Assembly (NCBI GenBank): GCA_025354165.1
Contig: JANXNI010000091.1
Span: forward strand, 1-43,579
Origin: Burkholderiales bacterium
Lineage (GTDB): Bacteria > Pseudomonadota > Gammaproteobacteria > Burkholderiales > Casimicrobiaceae
Direction: 5' to 3'
Length of the DNA: 43,579 bases
Shown: one piece after another, positions 40,996-43,579 of the stretch
Layout: each line of letters opens with the position of its first letter
Numbering within the stretch: the first letter of the stretch is position 1
Notes under the pieces: model-generated
Databases searched by the model: none
Told to the model about the DNA's origin: nothing
Seen by the model: the letters and a program-made list of their open reading frames with translations, nothing else
Position numbers and translations under genes: made by a program

Positions 40996-41982
40996 ATGGC
41001 TGTGAAATCAGGATCAATCGCGTTGCCGGTGTTGCTGGGATCCGACGGCGGTAGGGCGCTGACTGCGCCGGAGTTTCATCGCCTCGCTGACGTGCCTCCG
41101 GAGTCGTCCTGGTTTGCCAATCTGGACAGTGAGCAGACGCGCCGCGCTTATCAAAATGATCTACGCGCGTTCATGACGTTTGCTGGCATTAGTGCATCCG
41201 GGGAGTTTCGCCTGGTGACGCGTGCACATGTGTTGGCGTGGCGTGCGGAGCTGGAGCGCCAGGCGTTGTCGGGGGCGTCGATTCGCCGGAAGCTCGCGGC
41301 ATTGTCTTCGTTATTCGAATACCTGTGTGAGGTGAACTCGGTGGCCATCAACCCGGTGAAAGGCGTCAAGCGACCGAAGGTGGATACGACCGAGGGGAAG
41401 ACCCCAGCCATCGGGGATCATCAGGCGCGGGCACTGCTTGATGCGCCAGATGCGGAAACGCTCAAGGGCAAGCGGGATCGGGCGATTTTGTCGGTGTTTC
41501 TATTTCATGGCTTGCGCCGCGATGAGTTGTGCAAGCTCACCGTGGGCGACGTGGTGGAGCGACGCGGTGTCAATCATTTGAAGGTGCAGGGCAAGGGCGG
41601 CAAACTGCGCTATGTACCGTTGCATCCGCAGACCGCGGGTTGTCTGAATGCCTATTTGCAGGCGTCGGGCCACGCGGCACAACGCGATTCACCGTTGTTT
41701 CGGCCGATGATCAATAACCGCGTGGGACACACTGAGACGGCGCTGACGGTGGATGGGGTGTACGCCATCGTCACTGGTTATGGTCAACAGGTGGGTATCG
41801 CCGCGGAGCGCTTTGCGCCGCATGCGCTACGGGCTACGGCGGCGACCAATGCCCTTGACCATCAGGCCGATATCGCCAAGGTGCAGGCGTGGCTGGGGCA
41901 TGCCAGTATCGCGACTACGCGTATCTATGATCGGCGCACGACGCGGCCGGAGGATTCGCCGACGTTTAAGGTGAGCTATTGA
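40996..41982 (+). CDS. Tyrosine recombinase / integrase (XerC-like)
   Basis: 328 residues. An N-terminal SAM-like DNA-binding domain (about 30-120, with SEQTRRAYQNDLRAFMTFAG) precedes the catalytic domain. Catalytic residues seen are Arg in FHGLRRDELCKL, Lys in KVQGKGGKLRYVPL, His-x-x-Arg in PHALRATAAT, His in LGHASIATT and the Tyr nucleophile in TRIYDRR. It cuts and rejoins DNA at a specific site, so it may move this island or resolve multimers. It ends SPTFKVSY like integrases of Burkholderiales elements. Attachment sites could not be identified in the window. Confidence 0.92.
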   Translation: MAVKSGSIALPVLLGSDGGRALTAPEFHRLADVPPESSWFANLDSEQTRRAYQNDLRAFMTFAGISASGEFRLVTRAHVLAWRAELERQALSGASIRRKLAALSSLFEYLCEVNSVAINPVKGVKRPKVDTTEGKTPAIGDHQARALLDAPDAETLKGKRDRAILSVFLFHGLRRDELCKLTVGDVVERRGVNHLKVQGKGGKLRYVPLHPQTAGCLNAYLQASGHAAQRDSPLFRPMINNRVGHTETALTVDGVYAIVTGYGQQVGIAAERFAPHALRATAATNALDHQADIAKVQAWLGHASIATTRIYDRRTTRPEDSPTFKVSY

Positions 41983-42100
41983 AGGGATGCGAAACCGTCA
42001 GGCGTAAACCACAGGGCAAGGAAGGCCAAGATTGAAAGGAAACTCGATGTCAATGCCGCAACCGTACAGCGCGTTTTAAGACTGTCATGCCAAAAATAAG

Positions 42101-42135
42101 AAAAAGCCCCCGAATACGCGAGGCGTAAAAGGGGC
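42101..42135 (-). terminator. Terminator after the gene at 42150
   Basis: Outer arms GCCCC (42106-42110) and GGGGC (42131-42135) enclose a perfect inner hairpin TACGC-GAG-GCGTA (42115-42127). The minus-strand T run is 42101-42105. It has the same nested design as the terminators at 398 and 43240. Confidence 0.85.
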
Positions 42136-42149
42136 CTAGGGGTATGAGG

Positions 42150-42821
42150 TTATTTCATCTGCGACAGGAGCTCACGTAGTTTCGAAGTTGTTGCCCGTCG
42201 CGCTTCGTCACTGGCAACCCCGTTCAACGTGCTCGTGAGGTCATCCAAGATGCATTGGGCAGCGCGGTCGAACTGACTCGCGACAAGCGCAGCTTCCAGT
42301 TCGTCACCCAAGCGTGCGGCCTGCTGCGATGATCTCGCGACGGATACATGTCTTCCGTGGAATTCACCGCAACCGCCAAACGCACCAAGATGCGGTCTAC
42401 TGCAATGCCACGACCCTTCTGTTTGAACGGCTTTGATGCCGTGTCCATCGTCGAAGTGCAGCGCCAATGCAAATAGCGTTTCGACACTGGCGTCGCCGTC
42501 AAACGAGTTGTCCTCGATCAACCGGTCAATCTCTGGATTCTTGTCGACGCCAAAATGTCTTGCGAGTACGCGGAAGTAGTTCTCCACGTTCCGTTCAGCG
42601 TTTCCCGGCGGTGTGAGGCCGAGGCTTGACGCCAGCACCTGCAGGTTATCCAACACTTCATCCCATGAACAGTTGCTGTTCTCAGCGATATTTGCGATGT
42701 ACACAGTCCCGTCACCGGGATAGTTTTCATCCAGTTCGAACGGGCCAAATAGTGCCTTGATGACCGGAGTCACCTTGTCCAGTGTGATCGTGCCAGTCAT
42801 GTCGTAGTAGTTGTCTGCCAT
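42150..42821 (-). CDS. Unknown protein with shared leader
   Basis: 223 residues from ATG at 42821 (MADNYYDMTGTITLDKVTPV). The longer frame upstream would include the leader hairpin. GGGAG lies 6 bases before the ATG. The first 100 residues are acidic and globular (LFGPFELDENYPGDGTVYIA). A Cys/His stretch follows (SWHCSRPHLGAFGGCGEFHG, about 149-168), which might bind a metal. I do not recognise the family. It has the same leader and terminator type as the genes at the left edge and so should belong to the element's backbone. Confidence 0.82.
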   Translation of the reverse strand: MADNYYDMTGTITLDKVTPVIKALFGPFELDENYPGDGTVYIANIAENSNCSWDEVLDNLQVLASSLGLTPPGNAERNVENYFRVLARHFGVDKNPEIDRLIEDNSFDGDASVETLFALALHFDDGHGIKAVQTEGSWHCSRPHLGAFGGCGEFHGRHVSVARSSQQAARLGDELEAALVASQFDRAAQCILDDLTSTLNGVASDEARRATTSKLRELLSQMK

Positions 42822-42905
42822 TATTTTCTCCCAAAAAATTGCGTTCTCGCCCATCGAGAAACACTATGCGCGGGGAGTGCGACAGACACGGCTGGGTGCC
42901 TGGGG
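42822..42905 (-). promoter_or_regulatory. Structured 5' leader, copy 3
   Basis: Hairpin TTCTCG-ATGGG-CGAGAA (42844-42860, minus strand), exactly 22 nt from the ATG. The Shine-Dalgarno GGGAG (42828-42832) can pair with CTCCC upstream of the hairpin (42873-42877). The pairing differs in sequence from that of copy 2 but has the same position. Upstream are CCGTGTC and CGCAC blocks as in copy 1 and GCACCCA as in copy 2. Confidence 0.65.
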
Positions 42906-43019
42906 AGGCAGTCCAACAACCGTGTATTACTACTTCATGTGTATCGCAAAAAGTGTAAAACTAAGCGGTGTGTACCGCAGGGCGCGTGGTGATTGGCGGA
43001 CTGCCTTTCTTGGTGAGCG

Positions 43020-43196
43020 ATGACAACAACCGTGTTTGAGATGTTGCAGGTGGCAGTGAACATTGCGAGGGATTTGCAGGTTGCAAACGCGTTGGATCTG
43101 CGCGCGTTGCTGATCAAGCGTTATCCGGGCGATGACGCGGCTATCGATCAAGCGCTGGATCTGTGGCGCGGGTATGTGCGCCGGCACGGTTGTTAA
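43020..43196 (+). CDS. Small unknown protein (58 residues)
   Basis: The frame reads MTTTVFEMLQVAVNIARDLQ and ends WRGYVRRHGC. It is short but looks coding: regular codon use, helical amphipathic pattern and a GGTGAG ribosome site just before the ATG. It is divergent from the gene at 42821 and convergent with the racemase-like gene. No family recognised; it may be a DNA-binding or accessory protein of the element. Confidence 0.6.
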   Translation: MTTTVFEMLQVAVNIARDLQVANALDLRALLIKRYPGDDAAIDQALDLWRGYVRRHGC

Positions 43197-43239
43197 CGAA
43201 TGCCCGTTAGGTCGACTGCATCTTGCAACCGCCATAAAA

Positions 43240-43277
43240 AATGGAAAACCCCCAAAACGCGAGGCGTTGAGGGGGTT
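43240..43277 (-). terminator. Terminator after the racemase-like gene
   Basis: Outer arms AACCCCC (43247-43253) and GGGGGTT (43271-43277) enclose the inner hairpin AACGC-GAG-GCGTT (43256-43268). It has the same nested design as the terminators at 398 and 42101. It ends the minus-strand gene whose stop is at 43298. Confidence 0.85.
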
Positions 43278-43297
43278 GGTGGTTGAGAGACAACCGC

Positions 43298-43579
43298 TCA
43301 GTTGAGCGGTTTATCGGCAGCGCAAATTGCTACTGAGACGCCCATATTTGCAAACGCATTCTCGATGGTGTCTGACCACTCGATGCTGCATCCATGGGCA
43401 TTTGGGCATATTTCTTTAATAAATGCCTCATACGTCCCAGATTGAACGGTTGCATCGGTCCCGATAATTGCAATTAAATCTGATGTCGCACCGGTATTTT
43501 TTCCTTTTAATGCTTCGACTGCATCGTGGCTTGCAGGTTCGATAACGCCAAAAACCGGAATTTTGAACTTTGCCTTCAG
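43298..43579 (-). CDS. Glutamate-racemase-like protein lacking C-terminal half
   Basis: The frame enters from the right edge and shows 93 residues. FKIPVFGVIEPASHDAVEAL and IAIIGTDATVQSGTYEAF match the middle of glutamate racemases (MurI). In MurI this part is followed by about 100 residues with the second catalytic Cys (GCTHFP), but here the protein ends after SIEWSDTIENAFANMG and VAICAADKPLN. It therefore cannot be a normal racemase. An inverted repeat (AACCGCTCA, 43292-43300, and TGAGCGGTT) covers the stop. It may be a domesticated or broken copy; the N-terminus is outside the window. Confidence 0.65.
   Translation of the reverse strand: MKAKFKIPVFGVIEPASHDAVEALKGKNTGATSDLIAIIGTDATVQSGTYEAFIKEICPNAHGCSIEWSDTIENAFANMGVSVAICAADKPLN

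Overview
The window looks like accessory DNA of a betaproteobacterium, probably Burkholderiales. The protein style (czc/cus operons, CzcI-like peptides, DUF5648-like domain) and the moderately high GC suggest this, but no rRNA or housekeeping gene confirms it. It is most simply read as a heavy-metal resistance island in a mobile element (ICE, genomic island or plasmid).

Left flank (1-2704): a partial unknown gene and a YqaJ/lambda-exonuclease-like recombinase on the minus strand, then a plus-strand pair of an unknown gene and an SRAP (HMCES/YedK) gene. Both minus genes have a 5' leader with a perfect hairpin exactly 22 nt before the start codon. The same leader recurs at the other end of the window (42.8 kb). 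Terminators at both ends also share one design (1-43.3 kb), so both flanks probably belong to one backbone with the metal cargo inserted between.

Transition (2737-5634): a secreted protein, an S24 (CI/LexA-type) peptidase remnant interrupted by an amber codon, a membrane J-domain protein, a decayed relative of the secreted protein, and about 0.9 kb without a clear gene.

Copper/silver block (5635-24907): a CusCBA-type RND pump whose adaptor carries a fused CusF domain, followed by a patatin-like lipoprotein; a multicopper oxidase with an extra N-terminal domain; a Cu(I) P-type ATPase with a small periplasmic partner, divergent from a MerR regulator; and a long minus-strand operon with a Cys/His-rich peptide, a His-containing secreted protein, an outer-membrane lipoprotein, a Tat-exported multicopper oxidase, a CopI-like cupredoxin, CusF and two small membrane proteins.

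Zinc/cadmium/cobalt block (25260-37148): on the minus strand a Zn/Cd/Pb ATPase, CzcI, CzcC, CzcB, CzcA, CzcD and a secreted protein, driven from a CadR-type promoter. Divergently come cadR, a DMT-family transporter with a His-rich tail, and a methyltransferase. Together the genes cover cytoplasmic export (ATPases, CDF), periplasmic oxidation and chaperoning (MCOs, CopI, CusF) and trans-envelope export (two RND systems).

Right flank (37877-43579): an HTH/PIN toxin-antitoxin pair in tandem with a TIR-domain protein, several small genes including a 50-codon one, a tyrosine recombinase, an unknown gene with the shared leader, a 58-codon gene, and a glutamate-racemase-like gene that lacks the C-terminal catalytic part. 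No tRNA, rRNA, CRISPR array or intact insertion sequence was seen.
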